DNA from: Asterella californica
Lineage: Eukaryota; Streptophyta; Marchantiopsida; Marchantiales; Aytoniaceae
Assembly: GCA_036924285.1 (NCBI GenBank)
Contig: JAYKYS010000010.1
Coordinates: forward strand, 9,114,001-9,178,000
Length of the DNA stretch: 64,000 nt
Direction of reading: 5' to 3'
Position 1 is the first letter of the stretch, and each line of letters starts with the position of its first letter. Positions 32,601-45,573 of this stretch are shown here, in pieces. The position numbers were made by a program, and so were the translations under genes. The notes below the pieces were generated by a model. It made no database searches and was not told the DNA's origin. It worked only from the letters and a program-made list of their open reading frames with translations.

Positions 32601-34300
32601 AAGAAGTATATGATCTTAAGAAAGAATTGTGTGATGATGTTCCTCATGGTTGTTTCAATAAATCAATTGGTTTGTGACTCTTATCTTCATTGTCACAAGT
32701 TTCATCTCATCCATTGTTGATTATTTATTAAAGTTCTTTTTCTACTCTTTGCTTATGATCTAGGTGCACAAAACAATGAATAAACTCGCAAGAGGAATAA
32801 AGATGGATCCATGCCCTATAGAAGTGAATATCTAACCTCCCAAGAACCATTCCAAAGTAGAAATCCATCTCGCAAGCCTAACCAAAGAGCCTTTATGCTA
32901 GAGGAATCAGTCAAAATTTCTTCTCCATGTCGGCAGTGCGCTCAAATCCACGTCCTAAAGTAGCAAAGAATATAACAAAATGTAAAGCTACCAAGCCTCC
33001 TACACCGTCTCTGATAGAATGTCAAACTACCAAGCCTCGTACACCACCAACGACAAGATGTGAAGCTCCCAAACCTCTTAGAGCACCAACGACAAAGTCA
33101 AAAAAACCAAAGCAACAAAGCAGATGGATGATCCAACGCATGAACACCCACCAGATGAAGATGAATGAAATTATGAACCTTGTGAGATTAAACTTCCTAG
33201 TCTCTCCAAAGAGGATGAAGCTCGTGAGTTCACTAACGGGTTTTGTTATAAACATGTGCAAGTAAAATGGAGTATTTTAAATTATTTTGAGAAAATTTTA
33301 AAAAATTGATAAAACTAAAAATATGCTATTTTTATCAGTAAATGATTTTTAAAGTAAAAATAAGATATTATATATACAGAAAATAAAATTTTTTGAGAAT
33401 ATTTCTTTTCAATTTATAGAATAATATATTTTTTAAAAAATAGAAAATAAAGGTATTATAATACATCTGGACTCGCAAGTATTATCAGCAAAATACAAAG
33501 AGTTACCCCCTCAAGAGATGAAGATGTCTCTACTATGTGAAAAGATCGCGAGGAGGTTAAGCATTGTCAAGAAGGGCATAGAAAAACAGAAGCATGGATT
33601 CAAGAATGATGACGTTTAAATGAAATTGCAAGGCAAAAAAAGCAAAGAACAGATAGAACTCAAGATGCAGTAGGAAGAAGTACGTGAGAGACCTCCGTCG
33701 TGGTCTCTAAGCGAAGGTTCTGGCCACGGATATAAGAAGAGACGATATCCAAAATAGTCAAATAGAGATGATAGATATTAGAATTCTGAGGATTAATATA
33801 TGCCAGATTGGGTCAGAATGTAAATATTTGTTGTTCGATCTTTGTGAACTTATAAAGTGCTTCTTGTGAATATTCATGAATGTGAATATGTTTGTGAATA
33901 ATATATTTTGATGATTTATCTCTTACAAATTCTTGCTTTCTTCAAATCGTCCAAGTCGAGTATTTATCGCCTTGAATATTTTGTGACTTTTATAACTATT
34001 ATCGATAATTGAAAGTCAATCATCATCACAATGAGATTTGAAGCAAGTTTGGGATTCTAGTGTATGTTTACAAAGGGTACTCTAAGTTTGAGAGTGGACT
34101 AGTCTAGAGAGTGTTGTGAAAAGGTAGAACTTTTTTAAAATATATAAGTTATAATTGGTTGAAGAGGTTCCGACCGTCAGATCTTTATAGGTATATTATG
34201 TAAGATATGATCTATGGTGTGGATGGTCGGGTCAAGAAAATCTTAATACTGAATTTAATCTGTTCATTAAAAAGAATGGTGGTGACTAATAACATCTAAA
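32601..34300. other. Unassigned AT-rich sequence beyond the Ulp1 remnant
   Basis: 32927-33265 has a 112-codon frame of imperfect repeats (ATKPPTPSLIECQTTKPRTPPTTRCEAPKP), Lys/Pro/Thr-rich, perhaps the tail of the Ulp1-bearing protein. 33270-34300 is AT-rich without recognisable content. Confidence 0.4.
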
Positions 34301-36600
34301 AATTATTCATGCAAATTGTAAAATGATTAGGTAGCAAATGAGAGGTCTTAAATTTTGTTGAAAATATTTTGATCATCCAACCCACCTTTTGGAGAAAACA
34401 GGACCAAGATACGTCTAAAAACCCAAGACTACTAGGAGAATGATCCATGTCATATTAGCTTTGGATTTAATTTCTTGAATTACATAATTATATAGCATGT
34501 GACAGGTGTTTTGCCAAGTTTGGAAGCATATAAGCTTTGGGAGACACATGCGCTGACAAACAAACTTTATTTCACCATAACATATATTGCTACGATGAAG
34601 TGCTGTCTTCTCAAATGGAGAATATCATACACACAATGAGGGCAACCTGCTCAGAAAGTTTCACCGTTTGTCCTCCCAACGTGCATTGGAGCTTAAAAAT
34701 TCAAATGCTTCAAATGCACCCTTTGTTTCTCGCAAAACATTATTAACATCAAGCTCAAAGCAAAAGAAACATCCATTTGCTAACAAAAAGCTTTGCACCA
34801 GTAGCACATGATTCAAACTCAGATCCAAACAACATCCATGTACAATCCTTTAGCTAAAACTAGCTACCACAAGCCGTACATAACCAACTAGAACTCTAAC
34901 AAATCCAAAAAGATGAAAACTGTAGCAAAGAAATCAAAGAAGGCATATTTAAGAACTTTTTCTTTTTGCCAACAATCTTAATATATCGATAGGGTCCTTC
35001 ACCTTGACTCCATTGGCTCAAAGAACTCTCAAATTTGACTCTTGACAGTCGAGATATCTCCGATTTTTTATCGGTAGTGTATGAACTTTCAAAAATCCTC
35101 CATGCGGCTTAAACTACGTACAAATGCGAAACGAACGGCTGATCCAAGTCATTTGGAATTCTCCTCGCAAAACCATGCAAGAAATTTGGTCGCAAGAACC
35201 GAAAAACTGATGATTTATCATGTGGCTCAACTTCACTCACCATGCACAACACCGAAATCTGATCTACGTATGATCTTCTCCTATGCATAGATAAGTACTC
35301 CCTGATCGCATGGAGACACAAGAACAAAATGTTTGGTTCACCTATTGTGAAGAACAACCTAACTTCATGTCATTGACGAACAAAAATTTGACGTAAGCAT
35401 CTCCCTACAAATCAATTTCCCTCACATCTTTCAAATCGGTCGATGAAACTTCGTATCGTCCTCAATTTCCTAAAGAACTCGGTGTTATGATCCGATGGAT
35501 CCAAGGACATCAAGTGTGGACTTCAGAACGATCTGAACGACCCAACTCTCCTTCTCATGTTACTGAAGCGCTCTATGTCCTCTTCCCTAAGTCCTAGTTT
35601 CTTCCAAAACACACCCCCCATCCGTCTCTTCACGAACTGTCTTAACGAGCACTTAGCATACACATATCTGATCTGAATGACACTTTGTGCAATTGCACTA
35701 GATCTCCTAATCCTCCAAAACGTTCGCCGACAAGTCACAGATACAAGCTAGTCCCTTAAGCTATCCCTTTACATCAGTTCACAATACGTGAGGTTTTCTC
35801 TCCTTTGCGCCTTTAGTATAGTGCCAAGAACTGCAAATACCCAATCAACATTGGTAAGTTAACGTCTAGCTTGAATTATCCATCTTTTGAACCTCATAAC
35901 TTTATCATTAATTTAAAGTAAATGAAGTACATTTGGGAAGCTAACAACGAGCTCTATCACTTGATGCAATGAAAGTGGAGACTCAAAAATTGTGTAAAAA
36001 GCTCATTTTTAGTCCTATGAGCTTCTTTGGAGTGATGATGCTAAACATCAAAATTAGATTTTCAAGTATGAGCCAGTCCACGACACGACAACGTTGCTAA
36101 GCAAAACAAGATTTATCCATCCAAGTTGATAAACATAAGCTCGATGATAAGCATTCATTAGATTCCACACATTAAAAAATAATAACAATCCGTAATACTG
36201 TTATATACAATATTATATACCAACTATCATATTATTGAACTAACTGAACCAAACATTGGTCTTTAACTCATCATTTACATACTTGTTAACTCCTAATTGA
36301 TATTTGTGTCTACAACTGATTTTGCTCTAAACAACCAGCAAACTGGTGATGTATATTCCTCATTATCATTTGTCTCGCTTGTCTTCTTGAGACTTGCATT
36401 TTTCTCCCTTCTGCTTAATCTTTCCATATTCTCTTCCTATATAAGTTCAATCCTCTTCATCTCCAATGAGTATGAACCATGAAGGAGTCATAGAAGGATG
36501 ATTATATATAGCTTACAGTGATCTAAGTTGCTTGTATAAATTTTGGATTATTCAACGTCACCTTAGGAAGATACCTATTAGGATACTTAATGTTCAAACT
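34301..36600 (-). repeat. hAT downstream region, inverted copy
   Basis: Reverse complement of the 25.9-28.3 kb region, including CCCATGTTACTG-type text at 35560, GTACATGGATGTTG-type text at 34840 and TTTTGATCATCCAACCCACC at 34365. It extends past the point where the + strand copy is cut by U1 DNA. Confidence 0.7.
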
Positions 36601-37110
36601 CTCTCACCTCCAATATACTACTCCTGTCGCTGTTATCACTATTTTTGAATCATCACTATTTATATATTGCTTCAATATTTCTTTTGTCTGTTTAGTTTTT
36701 TCAACCTCATAATCTTCCTCGAGATAACCATTTTCCTCCTGATAAAATTCGATCTCCTTCTCAATGTCAAAGTCCTCATCTTTAATATCATCTTCATACT
36801 TCCGACTTTCTCCTTGATTCGTCATACCGGCTTCATTTTCTTTCACCTCCACTCGATCCTTCACCAAGTCTAGATCTGAGAGCCAAACATCTCTCACATC
36901 CATTGAGATGTCATATTTACTCCCATGTCTTACTTTCAAAACATCTTGTTGTCCATGCACATGAAGAACTTGTTGAATTCTCACATGGTTCTTCGCTCGT
37001 GCTTCTAATTGATGTCATTAAGTTTGAAATTTTAGTGAAGAAAAACAAGTATCTCTGCTCGTTCAAGGATCATTCCAAATTTTGGAATGCACGTGAACTC
37101 AACCCTAATT
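36601..37110 (-). pseudogene. hAT transposase remnant, inverted copy
   Basis: The minus-strand frame 36604-36984 reads QQDVLKVRHGSKYDISMDVRDVW and an acidic tail (YEDDIKDEDFDIEKEIEF), nearly the same as 25540-25900. The hATC remnant upstream (LILERAEILVFLH, about 37020-37070) is present, but CERNW is not evident because the copy ends near 37090. More residues survive without stops in the tail here than in the + strand copy. Confidence 0.7.
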
Positions 37111-37139
37111 TATGAAGAGAACTAAGAGGAGGATTGAGT

Positions 37140-38230
37140 TCTAAGAGAAGCAAGAAGAAGAAACCCAAGAATAAGACATCAAAGTCTGTAGGAATTGATG
37201 TGGTGGATGTGCATGCTTCAGAAGTATGCACTAGGGCTTCAAAAATTAAAGTCTGATTGAATGGTGACTATGTCTCTAACATTTGGTTGATGGAGGATCG
37301 GCTGTACATATCATATCGAACAGGTTGATGAAGAAGTTGGAGACAGAACCAAGTCGCTCGGCTAGCATTGTTGTGGGGATGGCTAACAAGCAACGGTAAG
37401 ACCTCTTGATGTGTTAGAGAAGGTGCTAAAGGACTCCAGTTATGATTTGCTCTTAGATATGCCTTGGTTGAGAGTTGTGCGCACCATAGACATGTGACAC
37501 AAGGGATACTTATGAATTGGACCTAGAGATCTCATAGTGATAGTACCTTTTTCAGATGTTGTGATTTTTGACTCTGATATACCCACGAGTGACTACTGGG
37601 AATCCAATACGAAAGACGATCTGAGTATCTCTGATATAGATACGAGAGATTCTTACGATCAAGAATTCTCGTCTGATGATGAAGATATGGTCGAGATGAA
37701 TCATTACTTCAACTTGTTATTGACTTGTTGCCTCGTCTAACAATAGAAGAAAGATCTTGACAAGAGTTGAGTGAGACAGAGATTGTGAGAAGACTCTCTA
37801 TCTTGAAATTTAGTATAAATGTCACTCAAGATGAAAAAAGTATATTCTTAGATATATTTCCAAATATATCCATGTCTTTGTTTTCAGACAAGGATTTGAA
37901 GGAGATGACTCTAGAACTCGTCTTGCATCCTCCAATCGAATTGGAGGATGCAAGACGAGTTCGACAAAAATAGAGAATGATCAATCCTACAACAACAATG
38001 ATGATAAAGGAGGAGATAGACAACTTCAAAGAGGTGGGTTTGATCTAGGAGGTGGAGAACTCAGAATGGGTTTCACCCGTTGTGATTGTCAAGAAGAAGA
38101 ATGCTAAGATAGGAATGTGCATAGCTATAAGAAGTTGAATGTAGTTATCAAGAATGATTATTATCTTCTATCATTTATAGACGAGATATTGGAAGAAGTT
38201 GCTGATCATGAGTCAACTTTGTGTGTGCTC
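37140..38230 (+). pseudogene. Decayed Ty3/gypsy PR-RT fragment
   Basis: From 37289 the frame reads DGGSAVHIISNRLMKKLE, a retropepsin-like active-site strand (DGG for D-T/S-G), followed by DLLLDMPWLRVV, the usual L-G-PWL segment. 37767-37973 gives an acidic linker with ELVLHPPIELEDARRVRQK. Near 38060-38200 EWVSPVVIVKKKNAKIGMC, LNVVIKNDYYLLSFIDEIL and EEVA match RT motifs 1-2 of gypsy polymerases. Several stops and frameshifts lie between these parts. It is a different family from the chromovirus at 51.7 kb. It ends where a reverse-strand frame begins. Confidence 0.65.
37914..37962. repeat. 23-bp-arm palindrome within the gypsy remnant
   Basis: Arms 37914-37936 and 37940-37962 are perfect complements around CGA. 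The sequence lies within the linker coding for LVLHPPIELEDARRV. Confidence 0.9.
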
Positions 38231-38235
38231 ACATT

Positions 38236-38673
38236 TTATAAATTTTTGGACTTTTCAAAATTTATACATAATGGCTCCTCATGCTGATAGTCCTGAACCT
38301 CAAGTGGTGAGAGGTCACCCGGTGAGAGGTGAAGGAAACGTAATGCAGCGATCGTCTTCTCAATAGGACTTGCCACTGACAAAGAATGCGATGCTCTAGC
38401 AGCTTTACTATACTCTCCAGCTTGACCTAACATCCTACAATGTTGTTTGCTAACGGAAGATGAGTCATCACATGTAGAGACAGACTCACTCCTACCTCGT
38501 ATCGCACTTACTGATTCCTCCTGTAAGGTCACCCAATCACCTGCACGGAATCTCCGAAGACGGACCGCCACCTCTCGATGTCCTCTTCTGCCACCTTGAG
38601 TATAACGGAGGCACCAACGAGGAAGTAAGAGGAAGAGTAACCACGCTACCTCGTCCCTGGTGTGCCGTGTCAC
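38236..38673 (-). pseudogene. Open frame resembling a LINE-type polyprotein segment
   Basis: A 145-codon minus-strand frame. The segment RMLGQAGEYSKAARASHSL...TIAALRFLHL is reminiscent of the GQ-SKA-RAL...V--L--LHP segment found ahead of some non-LTR reverse transcriptases. The rest is not recognised, and no RT core is visible nearby. The assignment is by resemblance only. Confidence 0.3.
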
Positions 38674-38699
38674 ATGTCTAGGGATAGACGGAATGCATG

Positions 38700-41600
38700 C
38701 CTCACTTTGTCATGAAGAGCACGAGATAACGAGATAACGGATGAAACAAACTCGGACAAAAGAAACTCATCTCGAACAAACTCAAAATAGTGCTAGAGTG
38801 GACTCTCAACCACTCCCACGACTCAGGAGGAACTCCAAGAAGAGGGCTAACGATGTCATAATGACAGCACGTGTAGACCTCCGCTCTCAGCTAACCTAGG
38901 CATCCCATGTGATCGTATCCTAGCTCTTGTGCATCTTTCTCACATGAGATTTTACTCCTTGCGAGGTAAATAACTGATTGCACACCAGACATGGTGTGTC
39001 TCGGATCAATCTCGATCTCATGAGAGAGAGAGTATCCATAGCTAAAAAAGAGACGATATCCGATCAAACAGTACTCGTAATAAAAACATCTCAAAAAAGA
39101 ACCCATTAAAAAGAAGAACCCTTGAATGTAGAGGAAAAAAAAAGAAAAAATACACTAAGGTTTGATGGGTTCCTCCATCCGTTTGCTATTCATTGGGTCG
39201 CGTTTCTTTTATTTCAAGAACTGAGGAAGAAAAAAGCTATCTCAACTATCGCCGAGAATTAATAATACCTATGTATAGTCGTAAACATATATGACTTTAT
39301 ATACCCATCTAGAGTTCATTATTATTTGTGGTGTTGTTTATTCTTTTCTGGTTCTCCATGTGTACTTCTGTTCTAGTCCTCTTGTTATGCTTTTCATTTG
39401 GATATTAACCACTGTTGGGTTTAGGTTGCATGTTTCTCTTGGAAGATGTAGCATGCTTGATGTTTAGTCTCTAACTATCTTGCCGGAAGGGTTATGGGAA
39501 AAATTAAAGTTCATTATGCATTCATGCGCATTTGCATGCTATACGCTTAGTATGGTCTTTTTTAAAGGACTTTGTGGAGATTTGTACGGATCAATAATCT
39601 AAGATTTATATTTTATATCAAAAACTAAAAGTTATGTTGATGTCTCATGGAAAGTTCTGAGACTTGGACAATTTGTTGAAAACTGTGTGCCTTAAAGATT
39701 TAGCATCAAGATAGAACTAATCGTAAATTGACAAAAGATCAATTAGTTCATATATAAAAAATAATGGATTAATATGAGCATTTAACTCCATGGTGGTGTT
39801 GTGTCAAGTTGAATCTAACCTCAGTTGTATCCTCATGCAAAAAAGTTATTACAAAAGGAAGTAATGAGCCCTGTTTTGACAAAATTCCGTGATGAAATTC
39901 TGATAGACTTCACTTTCATTTTAAAATTCTAATTTTGTTAACATTTTAATTCATTTTTTCCAAGTAACATATGGATGGATGGAGCTCTCACCGTCAACGG
40001 AGAAGCCACTTGCACCGTTTTTCTAATTATTTTGATTACAACTATGCTATCTTTCTTGCATATTCAACTGTTCCTGGTGGAGGAGTTGAATTACCTCTTC
40101 CAGGATTTTCTTCCTCCATCACGAGGAGATGAATATGAAAGGGTTTAATTTATTTCTTGATTTTTCCGTTGGGAATGGTTATAAAATAATTTAAATTTTT
40201 TATAGAAAATGAGTTCCAGTGGTGATGAACATCCAGCATATGTTCTTTGGTGAGTGAGTGTGTCAGCGTTCTCTTTATGATTTATGTTCGTGTCTTTTTG
40301 TATTTCTATTGGCCATCACTTAATATTTATAAAATATTTTGATCTTCTCTATCAGTTTTGTATAAGATTTTTTTGAACACTTATATCTTTTCTCGATAAA
40401 ACAAACCGTTCTAGACAAAAGTTCTCCGAAGTTGATCTTGCATGAATATTCGTTGTTTACTGGACGAGATGAGACTTTTTTCTTTGTGATTTTGCACAAA
40501 TTCGTACTTTAAATTTTAGATTAAATTTCTATAATGATACATAATGCTCATTTATCATTAATTAACTAAAACTTACAAGTACAAGGATTACACCACCCGT
40601 CCAATTCTCCACTCTACGAGAAGTCGGATCATCCATGGAAGAATCCGGTGGCGGACGTGACCATCACATCCAGTCTAAAACTAGGATTAAAGTAACATGC
40701 CGGTTTCAGGGTTGATTTATAATATCAATAGGTTTAGATATCTAAGACTTAGTAGGGTCTAAAGGTGCAAAGTAGAGTTAAGAGAGGATAATAGGTAAAA
40801 TTTAGATTAACAATAAAGTTTGAAGTTTGAAGTTTGATTTGAAGTTTAAATTTAATTACAACTAATGCATGTGTTGGAGATTTTCCTTTCCCAACACATG
40901 CAGCAGTTATTCCCCTGCATCCCCTGCAGCCAGTTAACTGCAATAAGTTTCACCCTCTAGCCGAATAGTGACGTGGTTCTAGTTCATGGTTCCTTATGAA
41001 GATTATGTTGATGTTCTGAACTCAGTTACATGATGTTGGTGTTCTGAACTTTCAACTTAGTCGGACGTGATAAACATAAGTATTCAATTTGATTATTTAT
41101 TCATTAAACTGTACAATCCCAAGATCTAAGTTTGAAAATTCTATTTTATTTTGTATTTGAAATTGAACTCTTAAAATAAAGACTATAATACAAAATTATA
41201 TTATTTTGAAGAAATATTTTGAAAAGTTAATCATCCAAATGCAAAATGACAAAAGCAGTTTAATCCATATCAATCTGTGTAAACCTAAACCTAAAGTACT
41301 TAATTATATGAAAGAGAAGCCAACTAAAACGAGTAAATTATAATCTGGATTTTTCACTGTTCAGAAATGTAACCAAAATAAAGGTTACTTATATACATTA
41401 TATTACAGTGGATTGGAGTTAATTTTATAATAATTAATCACCCATTAACCCAAGAAAAGGTCTGTTAGATGTAGATTCATCGTAGAACTCTTAAATTAAC
41501 ATCTTCTAAGGGTGATTCATGCACAGGATACCATAACGTTTTAAAAATAGCAGATCCAATTTATCTAAACCAGAAGGAATTATTCCCGATTGAGAATTAT

Positions 41601-43280
41601 TTAGTTTTCCAAAAGAGATAAGTTAAGAGGACCCAAGAAAATTATATAAAAGTATAATAAACTTGACCTTCCTAGTACGGGAGTATTGATTATAAAGGAT
41701 AATTGATTACCCATAAATGTATAACATATCATATTAAAGCCACTCAAACCTAACTTTTACAGAATCCCCGTAAATCGCATAGAACTTTTTGCAGTTTCTG
41801 TTGGAGGTGGAAAGTAAATGTTTACATATAGACTCACTGGAAGTATGTATTGTATTCTTGTAAACAACATCATTTGAACGTAACTGAAAAGAACTGAATC
41901 GAATTACTACAAATTTTTGCAGTCTCTAACAAAGCTTTGCAGTTTAGACTTACTTCTTCTCATTTAAACCTTGTAAATTTAGTTACAGAAAAAGGTTTGA
42001 GTGGCTCTATTAGCTGCAAATATGCTGAAACTATGATACGCAAAATGATTCTAATGTTAAGCAGTCTCATGACTTGCTCCACAGAAACTTAATTTATTGA
42101 TAAATTATAAAATGATAAATGATATTATCTTTACTTGGATTCTTCGCGAACCATGAGACTGTCCGTGTGAGTCCACCACAGCGAGACTCAAACCAGAAGC
42201 TTCATTAATAGTTTGCAGTGCATTCATCTCCAACCATACCCACAAGAGATTAAACCCACTACCTTTCTCTTTGAAGAATGTAGGCTAAACCTGAAATGCC
42301 AATCTTCTGTGGGTGAATGAACAAGCAAGTATACATCCCCAAGTGCAGTGAGGTAACGGGCAAGCTTGTTTGCAGCCTCATCCGCTCATAGCCGGAGAAC
42401 GTAAGGTCGAGTCCTTTTGCTGGGAGGTCTCAATCCATGCAAAGACAATTACATTCGGAGGTAGAAAGTCCCACAGCAAAAAAGAAACAAAAGCGAAAAA
42501 GAAACAAAAACAAATAACATCGTAGGCCTAACTCACTTCTTTCTTCGATAAAAAATAATAATAAGAAAAACAAAGAAACATACCAAGTGCAGTGTCTAGT
42601 GAAAAGTGAGGAAGAGGATAAGCGGTAGAAGTGACAGAAAATTCTCATACCTAGTTGGGTCTATTCTTTCTGAAACTTCTTTTGGCGATGTGTGGCATGG
42701 CTGGTTTCTTTAGATTATTTTTCTACGTGCAGCAGGACTTTTTTCTATTTTGAAAATGAGATTAATTTACATTTCTTAGATTAACTACATGCTCTCCTTA
42801 TCATTTCTGTTTGGTTTTCTTTTCGATACGATGGTACGTTTTACTCTTGAATAAACGATAAAATGTAAACGCAGAACATGAAATCGCTTTAATTCTATTT
42901 TAAAACTACTCATTTTGGACTAACAGAATATTAATATTCTTTGAAAAGGTTATGACTAAATTTTGTTTTGTCATTAGTTAAAGTGTGCATATTGCTTTCT
43001 TCTAAGTAGAGGGTGAAGAATATGCATGCCTCTCGAATGAGCGACTCCTTGTAAAGGAACCATTCTAGCCGGACTTGTGGATTAACTATAGTAACGCGAG
43101 ATATTGCATGTTCGAGACAAAAAAGTACCGGGTCAATTTGTAACTATCCGCTGGAGAGAACGTACAAATCTTCTTATTTCGGTGTAATATTATATATTTA
43201 ATTATTTATATTTTAAAGAAGTAGTAAGATATTGATTAAAATTTATTAAATATAAAACACATAACAACCGGATGTCTAAG
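38700..43280. other. AT-rich gene-poor DNA with one E-family fragment
   Basis: 40080-40460 carries E-family words (CCTCC hairpin, AAGGGTTTAATTTATTT, ATATTTATAAAATATTTT, AACAAAAGTTCTCCGAAGTTGATC-like). 42420-42650 is A-rich on the + strand with a T-rich reverse frame that is not coding. Nothing else is recognised. Confidence 0.4.
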
Positions 43281-43600
43281 GTTGCAGCCCTCTTCCATCT
43301 AACCCTTTCGGAAGGAACGGTTAGATAATAAATTAATGTATTTATGAATAGATTGATTTTGTGTTGTACCTTTTCTCATTTGTACTTTTTGAAACGCAAA
43401 GTCTCATACATCATTTATAAGTTTTTTAACAAAATTTCTAACGTTCTTAGAACAACTAATATTTACTATTTAAATATTTTTAATTCTTTTACTTAATCTA
43501 TAATATTTATATAACACTTACACTATTCTCATATCTTAAAGAGAACAAAAGTACCGAAGTTGATCGAGCATGCTTATTTATCCACACTCTGTAGTCTTTA
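43281..43600 (+). repeat. E-family fragment
   Basis: CTAACCCTTTCGGAAGGAACGGTTAG (about 43300-43325) is the E foldback core, followed by TAATAAATTAATG, AACTAATATTTACTATTT and GAACAAAAGTACCGAAGTTGATCGAGCATGC, the E tail. Confidence 0.6.
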
Positions 43601-44429
43601 ATGTATCACGCAGATCAGCAGAATATTTAAAAGTACATCGTCATAAAAAACGCGAAAACATTGATAGGTGATTTACGTTAGCAGTACGATGGTAACTGAC
43701 ATATTCAGTTTAACTTTGTATCCTTAGTGTACGTGGTTTACGCGTATAGGATAAGCTCCGCCCAAGGGCTTGGCTTACGCTGCCGAGCAGATCATTACTC
43801 AACGTAAAGTTCGCAGTGCAAATTTTCTGCTCTTTTGTTAGACATTCAAATTTTGTCTGGGTTCGCCTTCCGACACATGTAGGCCTGATTGGGAATTTCC
43901 AGGGGTTTGCGGCCACAGTATGACAAAATATGACAAAAATGCGGAAATCAGATCCTTCTAAAGTTATAAAATCCTTGTATCGAGAGACTCTGACATCGCA
44001 CGGAACCGGCCGCTCCAAGCTCCAACACCGGTGGCCGGTGGTGCGGACCTCTAAATCTCGTGCCCATAAACAGGAAATACGTTGCACGAAAAAGAAAGTC
44101 GCCGATGCTTTACGACCACGGTGTTTGAATTTTGAAGCCTACAGTACTCACAGTAGGAACGATTGCAGCGCGTCAGGTTATGTCACCGTTATGACGGGAA
44201 CCTACGCAGAAGACGAGATCCACGATCAGCGAGGCTTCCCGTGAGTGTGCATACCATGCTTCTTCACTTGTTACAAGATAGGTCATCCACACCGGTCGCG
44301 CAACAGTATGAAGGCAATGAACAGCAGGCAGTAACTCGGGCACGATCCGGATTCTGTCTTTGTCGGTCTAAGCAAAAATCTGCGGAGAGGACAACAGAAA
44401 GCGTTGCTACTGAAAGTTTATGATCGAAT
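43601..44429. other. Unassigned, GC-richer region
   Basis: Overlapping frames on both strands (43710-44087 minus, 43930-44244 plus) without recognisable motifs. The last 100 bp (44330-44429, minus) resembles 10790-10830 after U1-c, so the snRNA-associated DNA may begin here. Confidence 0.35.
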
Positions 44430-44905
44430 CAAGAATAATCTCAGGTTTAACATACGACCGGAATGACGGAAGCTACTTCCATCTCCACGTAGGGTGATGA
44501 CGCAGAAAGCCAAAGAAGAATCACACACCAGTTAGAGAGAGGGATCACACTTAACATTCAAAATGTGACGGAATAAATTCTGGTATGCTGGTCGAATAGA
44601 TGTTTGCCTGACTGTCAGCCTGCACCTTGAATCAGTCGTAGCGAACTTGGTTCAAAAGATGGTCATTCTTGAACCCGACCATTCCGTAATGTCGCTAAGT
44701 CTGCATTATAGTTTGACTGAACACCAAATGGGTGGTGGGCTATCCCGCGATAATGGATAAGCGCTTCCTGTGAAATAAGACTGAAAGGTGTTGATGCTGT
44801 AATCTAAGTCCTGCACATCCACTGTTCTGACGAGATAATACAGCAACATCCCACATGGAGAACGAGAGAACAGAACGCCTAACGTTTCTGAATCCAATAC
44901 AATCA
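44430..44905 (-). repeat. Module M (copy 4) after U2-b
   Basis: The minus strand has AACGTTAGGCGTTCTG, CATGTGGGATGTTGCTG, TACAGCATCAACACC, GAAGCGCTTATCCATTATCGCGG, GCAGACTTAGCGAC, AATGGTCGGG and CAAGGTGCAGGC, ending with GTGTGATCCCTC. It is the full-length M that is truncated after U2-a. Confidence 0.7.
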
Positions 44906-44927
44906 ACAACAAAGGAAAGAGCATGTC

Positions 44928-45493
44928 ACTCTGATCACGATTCATTCATGAGGTTGGTGTTCGTGATAGGGAATGTTACTGCAGTGGTCTCCACCACAAA
45001 TAAGACCTTTAAACAGCGAATTGGCTTTGCGTCTTTCTGACTGTACAAGAAGCGAAGCCTGCGCACGCCGGGAACAAGTCACGACATCCCGCTACTGATC
45101 AAGGCGCGAAGGTGAATCGAATTTCATGTTTCCTCGAGCGCGAATGCAGCGCTTCAGATTTCTTGACAATTCGAGGACACGGATCCCCAGCCCTCTTATG
45201 CGATCAGAGCACTCTGATCACGATTCATTCATGAGGTTGGTGTTCGTGATAGGGAATGTTACTGCAGTGATCTCCACCACAAATAAGACCTTTAAACAGC
45301 GAATTGGCTTTGCGTCTTTCTGACTGTACAAGAAGCGAAGCCTGCGCACGCCGGGAACAAGTCACGACATCCCGCTACTGATCAAGGCGCGAAGGTGAAT
45401 CGAATTTCATGTTTTCTCGAGCGCGAATGCAGCGCTTCAGATTTCTTGACAATTCGAGGACACGGATCCCCAGCCCTCTTATGCGATCAGAGC
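44928..45493. repeat. 283-bp tandem duplication
   Basis: Copies 44928-45210 and 45211-45493 are near identical. They differ in GTGGTCTCC against GTGATCTCC and in TTTCCTCGA against TTTTCTCGA. The single-copy equivalent is 8395-8665. Confidence 0.9.
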
Positions 45494-45573
45494 ACCACCG
45501 TGGCGAACTACCTCCACCTTCAGGCTCCGCGTCCTGTTTGTGTTTGTTTGGGTCTCCCTTTGGAGGAGGATAG

